Part shown: positions 9,609-21,082 of the stretch, one piece after another | Layout of the letters: each line of letters opens with the position of its first letter | How positions within the stretch are numbered: the stretch's first letter is position 1 | DNA from: Gigaspora margarita | Taxonomy: Eukaryota; Glomeromycota; Glomeromycetes; Diversisporales; Gigasporaceae | DNA length: 64,000 nt | Assembly: GCA_009809945.1 (NCBI GenBank) | Contig: WTPW01000409.1 | Span: 311,166 to 375,165 of the forward strand | Reading direction: 5' to 3' | Translations under genes and position numbers: made by a program | The notes under the pieces: generated by a model | Told to the model about the DNA's origin: nothing | Seen by the model: only the letters and a program-made list of their open reading frames with translations | The model's database searches: none

Positions 9609-12324
9609 CCGTACGGCACTGACTATAGTATCCCCTTAATATAATACCCCCAATAGATAAGACCCAGGTACAATTCACGGGGTTGCATTTGCGGGTATGA
9701 AATAATACCTGGGTATATAAATTTCACTTATTACAATACCCCCTGTAAAAAAGACCCGGGTATAATCCACAATTTATATTTTATTTAATTCATTTACCGT
9801 AATCGCCTAACCACAATAGTGCAATTTATTTATATAACTAAAAAAAATTTAGTTATCATAATACATAAAAATAAAACACGATAATAAACTTAGTTAGCAA
9901 AGCATGAGCAAAGCTTAAAGGCTTTGCGATTTGAACTTATACNCTTTATTAAATTGCATTCAAATTANGGTGCTAGTGATATATGCATTAAAGTCATAGC
10001 CGAAATATTATTTATATTGCTAATTTTATCTAAAATTCTTTGCATATAAAACTAGATTAAAAAAAATTTGAACAAATTAATATAATTAATAGAACAAATA
10101 ATAAAATTAAATTTATTATGGTATTTACTTAAGCCCATTTATTAACGTAAGCAGTTTCTTCTGCGTAATAATCATCCTCACCATCGCTAATATAATGACT
10201 ACCATTTTCACTAGCATAATCATCGTCATCTTCGCTATTATTACCGGTATATTCGTCATCATTAACATGATTAACTTCGCTTTCACTACTATTCCCACCT
10301 TCATTTTCACTAACTTGGCTATCGTCATCGCTAATTAAATTGATTTCTTCTACTAAATTTAAATTAAGTTACCTGAATTATTTTTTTTAATATATAAACT
10401 TATTAATTTAATGTTAAATTTTACCTGGATTATTATTTAAATGTTCACTTGTACCAACATTCAAACTTTTATTCGTATTATTACTGGAACCTTCTTCCGT
10501 ATTATCGCTAGAACTTCCTTCCATATTATCACTAGAACCTCCTTCCGTATTAACATTAGAACCTTCACTAATATCGTTTAATCCTTCTTGAATATATATA
10601 TAATTACGCGAATTTGTTTGTGGTCCAAGTTGATCATAGTCGAAAATTAGATGGTCTTCTTTCCCATTCCGTGAATTAGAAATACCACAGCACTTGAAAG
10701 ATTTATGTATAAGAATAGGATCTATATTGTTCCATGCATCTAATACCCACTGAGCAATTAAATTGTATGCAGGACGTTGAATGCGACCTTTTTTGGTAAA
10801 AGTATGAATTTCACTGGCCATCCAATCGTTATAGTAATTTCGCACCTATATTCGACAAATAAATTAATAATATATTTATTTATATAATAATTTGTACGTA
10901 TATCTTACCCTTGCTTTAAATGATTTGTTAATAGCAACATCCAATGGTTGAACTTTTGAGGTTAAACCTGATGGAATTACAGCTAAATTTGTATTTTTTT
11001 CAGAGAACCGACGTTTAACTATATCTGTAATATGACCAGCAAATGAATCTAAAACTAAAAGTGAGCGTGGGTCTACAGATGTTCTTCTTGATCGCAAATT
11101 CCACACATTTTCAATCCACCATAACATCTCATCTTCATTCATCCATCCTTTAGGATTGGTACATACAAAAACTCCAGCAGGAAATACTTGACTTGGAACA
11201 TTAACTAATTTAAAGATAATAACTGGAGGCAATTTAGTTCCATCGGCTAAACAAGTAAGTATGACAGTAAAACATGATTTTTCATGTCCACAGGTCCGAA
11301 TTGAAACTGTATTTGCACCACAATTATCAATTGTAGTATTATTTGGAAGATCGAATGATAATGGAGTTTCGTCCATGTTACCCATTAAGGTAAGAGGATA
11401 ATTATATTGAATTCGATAATAGAGTACAAAACTTAAAAACTCTTGTTGTTGCAATTGCAGATCTTCAGGGAGTTTTTGAGCTACAGATGTTTGACGCTGA
11501 TTACTTAATTTGTAACGAGTCATAAAGCCATCGACCCACTTATTGCTAAATTTACTTTCTGTAATACCAGGATAATAGGTAATATAGGGTGATTTTTGAG
11601 ATAACGTTTTGGCCTTAATTTGTACCATAGCACGAGTCACAGGTTTTAGTTTACTGCGTAATTCTTGTACCCAACCAAAAATTGCTTTTTCTAACTCAGG
11701 ATATTTAGGTGGTCTTCCCTTATTCATTTGTTTGATATGAGGTGAGACGTTCATCAACTTATTTTTTTTGTTACGCCAATTTCTTACTTGTTTTGGTTCA
11801 AGATTAAATTTGGTAGCTGTTGCTCGAACACTCTGACTTGGGTGCTTTTCAAGGTATGTAACAATAGCAAGTTTTTCACGTGCGTTCCATTGTCATCTAC
11901 TTTTATTTGTTACTCTTGCACGTCCACTATTCTTATTTCTACGAACGCATACCATTGTAACTTTAACAGGTTAACAGGTAAAAAAAAAAATTTGATTTCA
12001 CGATTTTTTCGGGCTATGATGCATTTATGATGCAATTTATGATGTAACCACGGCATGCTAATACCGGTATATTATTAATTATTAATTACGAAGTAAATCG
12101 TATACTGCGGCCATGCTATAAATTACATCATGGCACCACCTCGTATACCGGTATCGGTAATTTTATTATAACCATGTAAAAGACCCCCTGCTATAGTACC
12201 CCCATTACAAAATACCCCCATACTTGTATATCCCCCCCTGTAAATAGTACCCGGGTGGGTATTATTTAATAAATTTGGTAGTTGAATAAAAAATACCCGG
12301 GGTACTGTAGTCAGTGCCGTACGG
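9609..12324. mobile_element. pogo-type (Tc1/mariner superfamily) DNA transposon, nearly whole
   Basis: Inverted ends CCGTACGGCACTGACTA and TAGTCAGTGCCGTACGG are identical over 17 bp and flanked by TA (9607-9608, 12325-12326). Subterminal ACCCCC and ACCCGGGT words recur inside both ends. A three-exon DDE transposase fills the middle on the minus strand (10129-11955). The end match, clear splice sites and single visible stop suggest a fairly recent arrival in an older LINE. Confidence 0.92.
10129..11955 (-). pseudogene. pogo-family transposase, three exons, one premature stop
   Basis: It would cut and paste the 2.7 kb element. Exons are 10909-11955, 10425-10845 and 10129-10352; introns of 63 and 72 bp have GT-AG ends and the spliced length is 1692 nt (563 codons plus stop). 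In order are a Psq/HTH DNA-binding segment, a CENP-B-type helix (KYPELEKAIFGW), and a DDE_1 core with Asp in GNMDET, in LVLDSFAGH and in VQPLDVAINKSF. The final exon is very acidic (runs of Ser, Asp, Glu). Codon 21 (11893-11895) is TGA where the family usually has Arg, which suggests CGA to TGA. This is the only break I can see. A downstream Met at 11757 would lose the first helix. Confidence 0.88.
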
Positions 12325-12495
12325 TAGATTGCAGATAAATTAGTTGGAATTTTTCTACCTATAGTCTGAGTCTTAATTCTTGTATAATTAATAATTGTAA
12401 TTTGAGAAACCTTATGAGGAATCTCACATATTTTATTAATAAAGATAAAGGCAAAACCTTACCTTAACACCAAAAAAAAATAAAATAAAATAAAA

Positions 12496-13450
12496 CATTT
12501 ATTAGCCATATAGTGTGTTTTTTATATTAAGAGTATCATTATTGTGTAGACTTATATATAGATTATTTGGGTTAAATGATATGCTAATACTAAGCAAGTA
12601 AAAAAGATACAAAGTATTTGTTAGTACAAAGTTTAAATAGTTAAATAACAAAGTAATTGGATTCTAATTTATTGCATTAACCAATAGTAGCATTAGTAAA
12701 ATATTATAGAAAGACTTGTTTTACTATGAGCAAATAAAAAAGCACTTGAGTTTTAACAAAAGTATTAGAAATTAAATTGTATATTACTTTGTGTTATGTT
12801 GAAAAAATACAAAGAATCATATACAAAGTTTAAAAAAATTATTAATAGATAAGCATGAACTTAGTGTGAGAATTTTAAGTATAGAATTTATTTTCAAATA
12901 AGTTATTATTCTATTAACAATAGAATTCTTTATTAAAAATTATTTTATTTACTATATTAAACTATTAGAGCATAAGTTATTTATTTATAATCTATTTTAT
13001 TATTAAAAATTAGATATAACTTTAATTCACAATATGTTAAACTATAAGTGAGTAAATGCAGTGTAAGAAAATTTAATTTTCAATTAGCATACCAAGAATA
13101 GTGCAAACTTGATCATAGAATAATTATTATATTATTGATTTTATTAATTTGAATTTATTTTGTTGTAAATTAATAAATAATATATATTAATATTGTTTGA
13201 AGCTAATATATACATGAACATTCTTTATAAATTAATGTTCAATATATTTAATATATTATAAATACTAAAAAGTTTTTGAGAACAATAAAAATTTAAATTA
13301 TGCTCTTTTGAGAACATAACTTTCGATTTAAATTTTAAACACTACCTGCGACCCAGAAGGGGGGATAATTAGGTACAGGGTTGCATTTTTTTATTTGTTC
13401 TATTTTGCAATTTATTTTGAAATATTTTGAAATTTATTTCAAAATATTTC
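12496..13450. other. AT-rich DNA, nothing recognised
   Basis: There is no open frame of note and no inverted ends that I could pair. An ACAAAGT-like word recurs loosely around 12610-12830. Confidence 0.5.
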
Positions 13451-13455
13451 AAAAG

Positions 13456-13562
13456 TAATGCATGCTGAAATCTTTTGAAAGATTGCACATCTTTTGAAAG
13501 ATTTTGTGTCAATCACAATTCTTTTGAAAGATTTCAGCATGCAATTTTTTTTGAAAGATTTC
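13456..13562. repeat. Inverted repeat built of TTTTGAAAGATT words
   Basis: The left arm TGCATGCTGAAATCTTTTGA (from about 13459) pairs with a right arm ending CAGCATGCA (to about 13542). CTTTTGAAAGATT occurs about five times, in and between the arms. A stretch further on (13570-13720) holds TTTGCTGATGTA twice. Confidence 0.7.
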
Positions 13563-14009
13563 ATATATTTATTTTGCTGATGTATTACTATCGATAAAAA
13601 TTGACAGAAGTGTTGAGTATTGATATATATCTTACCTGGTTAGTAATCAATATATATCTATATATAAAATTTGCTGATGTAGGTTATTCAAGTTATTGAT
13701 AGTATACTCAGAATAAAATTTTATCCATGCTGTTTAATGGATGTATTATTGCTTTTGCTTTATCTTATAATATACTATTTAAATCCTTGTTAATCTCTTT
13801 TTTTTACAATCAGATTTGTTAAAATTAAGATATGATTAGTTAACAACTAGTGCGATGAGTAGTGCAAATAGCTACCCATCTTATTTTTTATTTTTTAAAT
13901 AATAATAATATTTACAGAACATATCTATTGCAGCATAGTTAAATTTAAATAAGCACATTGTAATTACACTAAAATAATAATAATAATAATAATGATAAAT
14001 AATAAAAAA

Positions 14010-15175
14010 AAATAAATAAGATCTGACCAACTAACCCAAGTTTTCATTTAATGCAAAATAAAAAATTAACTTTGCATGGGCTTACTATATAGAATTCTGC
14101 AAAAGAACTTATTTCCTAATGTAGCAAAGTTGTGTAAGTATTGAAGTTATTGTGATTTTTACTTCTAAGCAAACAAAATTAAACTTTATACTAGCCTTAC
14201 CTGCTGACCATTTTTTTAAAATTTTTTTTCAAAGTGTGCCAAATGTCCAATTTTGGCATTTATTTTCCACTATTCTCATCAGGTGTCATCTGAAAGAGAC
14301 CTTAATTTCCTATAATTGTCTAATAGGACTAATAGAAAATATGACTGCAAATGATAAATTAACTTTGCATGGCCTTACTAGGACCCCAAGCAATCTATGA
14401 ACAGCCAACAATTTTAAAATATTGTTATATATTTCCAAAAATAGAAAAGATCTATAGAAAAACAGTCAAAAATAAGCATTAATATTACTAAATATAGAAA
14501 AAATCTACACAAAAATAGTTAAAATAAGCAAAAGCAAATTGTCACCTATCTATGTATAGCTTGGGGTCCTTCCTTACTTTATAGAATTCTGCAACTAAAC
14601 TTATTTTCTAATGCAGCACATACAGTAGTTAATGTTGAGTTAGTATTAAAGTTATTGTGATTTCTACTTCTAAGTGAACTAAATTAAACTTCATACTGGC
14701 ATTATCTGCCAACCCATTTTATTATTTTTTTATTATTGTTTTATTTTTTTTTTTAGATTCCAATTGTGTCAAATGTTCGATTTTTGGTATTTATTTTTCC
14801 CTTTATTCTCATCTAGTATTACTCGAATAGGACCTTAATTTCTTGTAATTGTCTGATGAACTAATGAAAAAATATAACTGCCAACTAATATTTTTGATAC
14901 CTTTTGTCCAAAAGTAAAAATTAACATTGCATAACCTTAGATGTATATATTATTCTATTAATTTACAGTAAAAATTAAAAAATAAAAATAAAAAAAAATC
15001 TGACAACTGATCCAAGTTTTCAGATTCCATATAATGCAAAATAAAAATTAACTTTGCATAGCCTTACTGTATAAAATTCTGCAACAGAACTTATTCTTAC
15101 TGCAGTACATACTATAGTTAAAGTTGAGTTAGCATCTAAGGTTTCCTTGCTACATACTGCACAGGGTCCTATATT
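14010..15175. repeat. Roughly 500-bp direct repeat, two full copies plus a part
   Basis: The unit contains AACTTTGCATGGCCTTACT, then a TAGAATTCTGCAA stretch, then a TCTGACCAACT-like stretch. Copies begin near 14060, 14571 and 15050. A 191-bp MITE sits in the first junction. A related GAATTCTGTTACTGAAC-like stretch appears near 28230. Not coding. Confidence 0.7.
14380..14570. mobile_element. MITE with AGGACCCC ends and 8-bp target duplication
   Basis: Ends AGGACCCCAAGC and GCTTGGGGTCCT are inverted. Flanks GCCTTACT and TCCTTACT match at 7 of 8. The neighbouring repeat copies read GCCTTACTGTATA at the same point, giving the empty site. Same end family as 16543-17385 and 34677-35142. An 8-bp duplication suggests hAT-like, but the ends do not follow the usual hAT rule. 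Confidence 0.85.
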
Positions 15176-15441
15176 TTATAATTCCTTTAGCAGTATTACT
15201 AATAAGTTGTTATGCTTGTAAGATCTTAAAAAATTATTGTAGGATCTTTAAAACTAAAGTATTGTTGAATATAAATATAAATTTACAACTCTCATAAATT
15301 TAGAAAAAAGGTTTAGTTCTATTTTTCAATGCTCTAAATATTTACTATATATTTAATAAATCAACTAATCAACTTTGATATTACAATAATCCTATTTTTT
15401 GTTGATTATATGGACATTATTTTATAATATTAGAAAGGATA

Positions 15442-15704
15442 TAATTGGGCTAGGTGCTACAGAAAAGGGGGAAATCAACAAAAAAAAGATCTTTGGAAAA
15501 TCAATTTTTATGTTATAAATTTTATAATAAGCTATAAGAAATTATAAATTTTGAAGAACTAAATTCCAAAATTTTATTAATACAACCACTTTTGTGTCTT
15601 AAGTAAAAAATGAACCTAATTGTATTCTAAATTAATTTATATAAAAAAATTAATTTTCAAAATTTTGTTGATTTCTCTCTTTTCTGTAGCACCAAGCCCA
15701 ATTA
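15442..15704. mobile_element. 263-bp MITE with long inverted ends, TA flanks
   Basis: TAATTGGGCTAGGTGCTACA at the left pairs with TGTAGCACCAAGCCCAATTA at the right. The match runs on through about 40 bp, including AATCAACAAAA. Flanked by TA on both sides. A single related end (ATTGGGCTTAGTGCTA) lies near 31795. Confidence 0.75.
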
Positions 15705-16262
15705 TATATGTAGAAGTTTGCTATTTATTGCTAGTAGTGATTATTACCAATATATATTTTGTATCTTTAAATTTTGTTTATAAAATCACCTTTGAAGCTT
15801 TAACCAAAAAAATATCTCATAAAATTTTTGAATTACTATGCACCTGTTTTGTTCTAGTTCTTACTCTGACTTTAATATTAATCAAATTTTATGTTTTATT
15901 TTGGCAAAAAAATTTTTATTAATTTTTTTGTTAATCACTAGTAATAATTACTATTGGTAATAATAGTAATTTTCTATTATTAATATAGAGATTTATATAA
16001 ATAAAATTTTGAAAAATTTTATATGCCAACCTATTACAATAGTGGCCCCATACCCTATATAATTTGCCAATCATTTTTTGATCAGCAATCATATAAATAT
16101 ATATATATATTTATTTTTTCTAATATACAAATATTGCTTTTTGTTGTTATTATTGATTCTATTGTTGGAGCTATTATTGAAGCTTTCATTGGTGCTATTG
16201 TTGGAGCAGTAATTGGAGCCAATAGTAGGAGCCTCAGAACTTTATAAAATCATGCTTAAATC
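15705..16262. other. AT-rich spacer with a short hydrophobic frame
   Basis: Two plus-strand frames (15620-15922, 16023-16247) are hydrophobic by composition. The second has a GAIIGAVIGA-like pattern that could be a membrane segment, but I see no family, intron signal or conserved start. I treat them as chance. Confidence 0.4.
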
Positions 16263-16264
16263 AG

Positions 16265-17870
16265 CTTGGTGATTTGGTAAGTTTTTTTTCTTTTGTTATT
16301 GTTTTTTGTGGGTTATTTCATAGTTTAATAGGTTTTTTGTTGGTTTTAGTAGGTTCTTCCAGTAAGTTCATTAGTGAATTCATCATTTTTCAGTAGGTTT
16401 GTTCAATAACTATTGTTTTTTGTAGGTTTTTGTTGGTAAATTCATTATTTTTATGTGGGTTCTTTTGGTAAGTTAACCATTTTTCAGTTAGTCATTTTTT
16501 AGAGAGTTTTTTTGATAAATTTGTAAACTTACTACTAAGCTTAGGACCCCTGAATATATGCAAAAAACCTTTGTCGTACACTCAAACTAAATTTTTTAAA
16601 ATGTTTGTCCATTTGTGTACAAAAATGAGCTTTTTGATAGCAAATTTGCTTGACCTTTGATGTACACTTAATTAATATTATTAAAAAAAGATTGGTGTAC
16701 ACTTACTAATTATGTTGAATTGGTATATTGTACAGTATATAAGAGAGGTTATACTAATTCTCTACTAATTTTGTTATTGGCCAATCAGAATGCAAGATCA
16801 AATATAATGTGATGATTAAAACAACAATTGCCTTTTTTGAAAAGTTACACTTATTACAAAACTTTGTCTAAGAAATTATCTTTTGTATACTAATAAAAAA
16901 ATTTCTTGCAAAATTTTAGTACTGTATAATTTTATCTACTAACTTTAATCCTAACCCTAACAAAGATGACATACTTTATTTAGAAGGTAATATGTAAATT
17001 AGCATGAATAATTCTGGGTAGTCAGATAATAGGAAGGAAGAAATTAGTAAATTCTATAAAAAATAAGTATTCTGAAAAGTCCTGAATAAAAATGAATAAA
17101 TGTAAATTACAAGCAAGGTCAGAATGAAACTTTGAGAAAATATCCAAAAAATTCCAAAAAGCAAACATAAATATTTAAATCTTTATTGTACAATAGCTTA
17201 ATAATAAATTTTGCTTTATTGTACACTTTATTAAAGTATAGAAAACTTGTATTAAACTTATGTCGTACATTAAATATATAGCTTTAAGCCAATGTACACT
17301 TCTATAATAAAATTTTTTTGTACACCTATATAAGATTTGAAGATGAAGGTTTATATAATATAACATATTAGTATTTAGAGGTCCTCTAAGCTTTTGTTAT
17401 GTTTTTCCAGTATATTTAACATTTTTAGTAGGTTTATTTATTAGGTTTTATATTATTTTTTGTGTTTTTTTTAGTAATTTTATTGCTTTTCAGTAGGTCT
17501 TTTAGCAAGTTTATTATTTTTCAGTATTTATTTGGTAGTTCTTTGTTTTTAGTGAGTTCTTCTAGTAAGTTTTTGTTATTTTTGTAAATTTTCTAGTAAG
17601 CTTTTCATTGAGTTTTTCTAATAAATTTTTATTTTTATATAGGTTCATTTAGTATATTTTTTGTAATTTTTTTGGATTTTTTCAGTAAATTTGTTTTTTT
17701 TTGAAAATTTTTAGTAAATTTATTACTTTTAATAGGTTTTTTTGATAAGTTTGTTAGTTTTGGTATTTGCACAATACGTTCTTTGTTAATTTTTGGTAGT
17801 TCTTCTGAGGATTTTTGTTGTTTTTACCATTTGTTTCCTATTTTTTGTATTTCTTGTTGTAGTAGATGAG
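16265..17870. repeat. Degenerate T-rich minisatellite (TTTTTAGTAGGTTTTT-like)
   Basis: Loose copies of AGTAGGTTTTT and AGTAAGTTT run from 16265 to 16542 and from 17394 to about 17870. They are the two halves of one array, split by the element at 16543-17385. Confidence 0.7.
16543..17385. mobile_element. 843-bp AGGACCCC-end element in the minisatellite
   Basis: Ends AGGACCCCTGAATA and TATTTAGAGGTCCT are flanked by an exact 8-bp duplication CTAAGCTT (16535-16542, 17386-17393). Several GTACACTT-like words lie inside near both ends. No transposase is visible. Confidence 0.85.
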
Positions 17871-17884
17871 TCACTGTCCTTGTC

Positions 17885-17945
17885 TTGTTGTAGTTGATGG
17901 GTTGTTTCTTCTACTGTCCTTGTCTTGTTGTAGTGGCTAGATGGA
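17885..17945. repeat. Short tandem duplication
   Basis: CTGTCCTTGTCTTGTTGTAG occurs twice, about 43 bp apart. Confidence 0.7.
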
Positions 17946-17994
17946 TTTGGTGCTTTATTATATTATTATGCAATGATGCTCATAAACTTTTTTT

Positions 17995-18345
17995 GTTTAC
18001 ATGAAGTTTTTTTTGTTTGCAAAGTTTATTTTTTGTTTGCAAAGTTTTTTACTTTTTTATTTTTTTTTTATTTTTTTTTAAATAATACAAAAACTGAATA
18101 AAGTTAAAAAAGTTAAAAATTTTTTTTTATTATGCAAAATTTTTTTTTGATGTTTTTTTTTTGTTTGCAAAGTTTTTTCTTTTATTTCATTTTTTAAATA
18201 ATAAAAAATTGAATAAAGTTAAAAAAGTTAAAAAAATTTTTTTGTTACACAAAAGTTTTTTTGTTTGCAAAGTTTTTTTTTGTTTGTAAAGTTTTTTTGA
18301 TTCTTTTTTAAATAATAAAATTGAATAAAGTTAAAGAAATTTTTT
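17995..18345. repeat. Tandem T-rich array, about 115-bp period
   Basis: TTTGTTTGCAAAGTTTTTT recurs at least five times. AAATAATAAAAATTGAATAA followed by AGTTAAAAAAGTT recurs three times. Composition is extreme and no coding is seen. Confidence 0.7.
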
Positions 18346-18369
18346 TAATAAAAAAAAAGCTGTCCTATA

Positions 18370-18611
18370 GATGGGGTGAACTTACCCTTCTTAATAAGAA
18401 GTTTTTGTTGAAATTGTTGAAATTATTTGATGGAAAATTGGTGAAATTAGTTTTTCAATATTTAAAATTAATTTAAATTATAACAAAAATTAATTATAAC
18501 TAACTGCTAAGCTAAATCAAATACAATAATTGTTTAAGATTAATTTATAGACATAATTATTGTTGAAATTATTGTTGAAATTAAAAATTTGAAAATGAAT
18601 TTCACCCCAAT
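18370..18611. mobile_element. Possible MITE with ATGGGGTGAA ends
   Basis: GATGGGGTGAA at the left and TTCACCCCAAT at the right are inverted, each flanked by TATA. The paired ends are short and the middle is AT-rich, so this is tentative. Confidence 0.4.
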
Positions 18612-18734
18612 TATAAGCTGACCACGTGATCGCTTTTGATTGGATGATTATGGGGTCACCATGGCAACGGGTCACCATAAACTAACATCTAAAGCATCTA
18701 AACTTTTAAACTAACTTTTATGATATATAAAAAT

Positions 18735-19390
18735 TAATTTGTGATTCGCCTAATATAAATGACGGTATTCACATGGTAATAAATTTAATTAATATGCCAT
18801 AATATAGCAACAATCTGACGTTACTCTATAGTAAAATTATTTTTTTATTAAATTAGCCTCTCTTTTTAACTCCTAATTAAAGTTGTATAGATGGTCTTGA
18901 GAATCTAATAGTAAAAATTCATTAAAATTGACCCAGTAATTCTTGAGATATCTTATTTTTTTCTCTTTATAATCTTATAAAATTTCTTTATAAGATTTGA
19001 GGAAAAAAATTAAGATAACTCAAGAATTACTACGCCGGTTTTAATGAATTTTTACTATTGAATCCTCAAAACCCAGCTCTACAACTTTAATTAGGAGTTA
19101 AAAAGAGGTTAGGGAAGTGCCGTTTATTACGTAATTTTTTTTGTTAGAAGGTCATACCCCTCCACCCCTGTGATTGAATTAGTAGGCAATAAAATTTATA
19201 TGTATAATATATAGACGTGATAGACTGCTAACCCCCATTGAAATTACGTAATAAACGGCACTTCCCTTAACTTAATAAAAAAAATAATTTAATTATAGAG
19301 CAACTTCAGAATGTCGCTATATTATGATACTTATAACACCAAATTTTACTATGTGAATACTGTCATTTATAGACGAATCACGAATTAAAT
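18735..19390. mobile_element. Long foldback element (about 250-bp arms)
   Basis: The left arm from about 18735 (TTTGTGATTCG, then AAATGACGGTATTCACAT) pairs with the right arm ending near 19390. Pairing continues inward through CTAATTAAAGTTGTA and AATTCTTGAG to a short loop at about 18965-18995. The right arm is interrupted by the MITE at 19112-19266. Arms are roughly 80-90 percent alike by eye. The TTCGTGATTCG end word recurs alone near 62168-62180. Confidence 0.82.
19112..19266. mobile_element. PIF/Harbinger-like MITE, 155 bp
   Basis: Ends GGGAAGTGCCGTTTATTA and TAATAAACGGCACTTCCC are flanked by TTA (19109-19111, 19267-19269). The opposite foldback arm shows the uninterrupted site, so the insertion boundaries are exact. 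Same family as 8690-8854, sharing ATTACGTAAT near the ends and an ATATATAGACRTGAT middle. Confidence 0.9.
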
Positions 19391-21082
19391 ATAAAATTTT
19401 GAGGTCATTACTAAAATTCTATTATATAGTAGCAATTGTCATAATTCCTGGAATGATTTTTTCGGCCATTCGGCTAAGTTTGTGAAAGCAATTTTGTATT
19501 GCGTGTAATACCAGTACTATGGATCTCCTTATCATTGAAATGTTGATACACTCAAGATTATTAAATTTTTGTTTGAGTATTTGTGCAACAGGTTGATGTG
19601 TTTGATTTGTATAAAAATTTATTAAAAAGACTACAAATATAAATTAGACTTTTCTAATAAACATATTACACGAATTAGTGTATTACAGATGTTTTCATAA
19701 ATTTTGGGTCATCTTGTAAAAAATTGACTGAATGATTAGACTTTTACTAACGGTGTTTTACGCCTATGTATATATTACTAACTAATTAATCAGTAAAAGA
19801 TGTTCTAAAACCCGTTCCAAACCCTAACCCTAACGCTAACCCTAAGTATTAATGCTAACATGTAAATTTTGTGTTATGTAAATTTTGTGTTAAGAATTTG
19901 ATATTCAAACCTTAGAAAAATCTAAAAAAAAAAACATAATAAAACATACGATAGGTGCAAAACCACCATAGGTGGATTGATTATTAAGCGGACTTTGATT
20001 TGGCAATGATAAAAAACTTTTGATTTTGGGTGTGTTTAGTGTCTAAATATTTTACATGCAATTAGGCGCGAATAATAAAAGTTCGATATGACAATGAATT
20101 TTTTTTATCGATGTAGACAGCATTCATATTATTTTCATTATTTCTTTTATTTTTTTTTATTTATTATTTATTTTATTCGTGTTATTTATATTATTTTGTA
20201 AATAGAAAAGATCGATGAAATAAGTCAAATAGTAATGAAAGATGATAAATTAGTATTCAATATACCTCAATGTTGCATTTTAAAAAATGTTATTTAAAAT
20301 TTTAAATTGGGCATGATTAAGAAATTTATGGTAATATTATAAATCATAAATAACAAAATTAATTTTTAATAAAAGTTATAGGAATAAAGTGTATCAAACC
20401 ATTGTGCAGACAGGATTTATATAATTTAACAACTACAAAGTAATAGTTCAATATACATTTTAAAATTTATTGTAAGAGGATGCTATTTTAATACTTGAAA
20501 TGAATCTAAATTTTGCAACAGAAACAATCTATCATATAAATGAATTCTTACAAGTTCCGCTACTTGCATACACGCATTCTAGGCGATTTAATCTAGAAAT
20601 ATAAGCTTAGAGATCAATATTGGATTAATTAGGAACTTAAATCAACCCAAATGCTCAAATAATTACATTTACAAATTAGAATGAATTGAACTACGGTATA
20701 TCCTCTTGAGTTTATATTAAAAATTATGTATTTCCGAAATGAATGTAACAAGACGTGTAAAACCAAAATTTTCGAAACTACCTATGATATGAATGAACTT
20801 TCATGTCGATTTTACTAATCGAATTTAACAACTTGAAATGTATAAACATATAAATAAATATAATCACATTTTCTATATAAGAATATTTCTATGGATCTCG
20901 ATGTCGTGATTATAGGAGAATGAATGCAATTGTATTTATTGAATCACTAGATAATGTGAAAATATATATTTTTATTATATATAAATTATGAAGTACGATA
21001 ATTTGCGCCAGAAATAGAAATTACCAATATATAATCTTGTATATTTGAAAGCTTAAAAAAAAAATTATTCAATCTTAAAATC
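19391..21082. other. AT-rich spacer downstream of the BTB gene
   Basis: No gene is recognised. It holds telomere-like repeats at 19821-19845. The stretch next to the gene stop (20900-21082) would contain its 3' untranslated region. Confidence 0.5.
19821..19845. repeat. Interstitial telomere-like CCCTAA repeats
   Basis: Four imperfect copies of CCCTAA, one reading CGCTAA. Shorter traces are at 16950-16965 and 33530-33560. Too short to be a telomere. Confidence 0.75.

Larger units (their letters stand above)
1594..12495 (+). mobile_element. Decayed LINE retrotransposon with RNase H, split by five DNA transposons
   Basis: On the plus strand the order is an N-terminal frame (1594-1791), endonuclease (2488-3190), reverse transcriptase (4910-6410), RNase H (7208-8062), a Cys-His tail (8665-9500), and an A-rich end at 12471-12495. 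The element is interrupted at 1792-2463, 3469-4676, 8139-8661, 8690-8854 and 9609-12324. Coding sense resumes after each insertion, which shows that the LINE was there first. Frames are broken in many places, so it cannot make a full protein. The exact 5' end is not visible and no target duplication was found. The domain order (APE-type endonuclease, RT, RNase H) matches I/L1-like LINEs that are abundant in Glomeromycotina. Confidence 0.8.

Noticed and set aside
10125-10328. Met/Ile-rich minus-strand frame
   Set aside because: Wrong frame of the third transposase exon; the right frame gives the acidic Ser/Asp/Glu tail and joins exon 2 in phase.
15620-16247. Hydrophobic frames as small membrane proteins
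   Set aside because: No family, no splice or start context, and the first overlaps a MITE.
19821-19845. Chromosome end
   Set aside because: Only four imperfect telomere-type repeats, with ordinary DNA on both sides.
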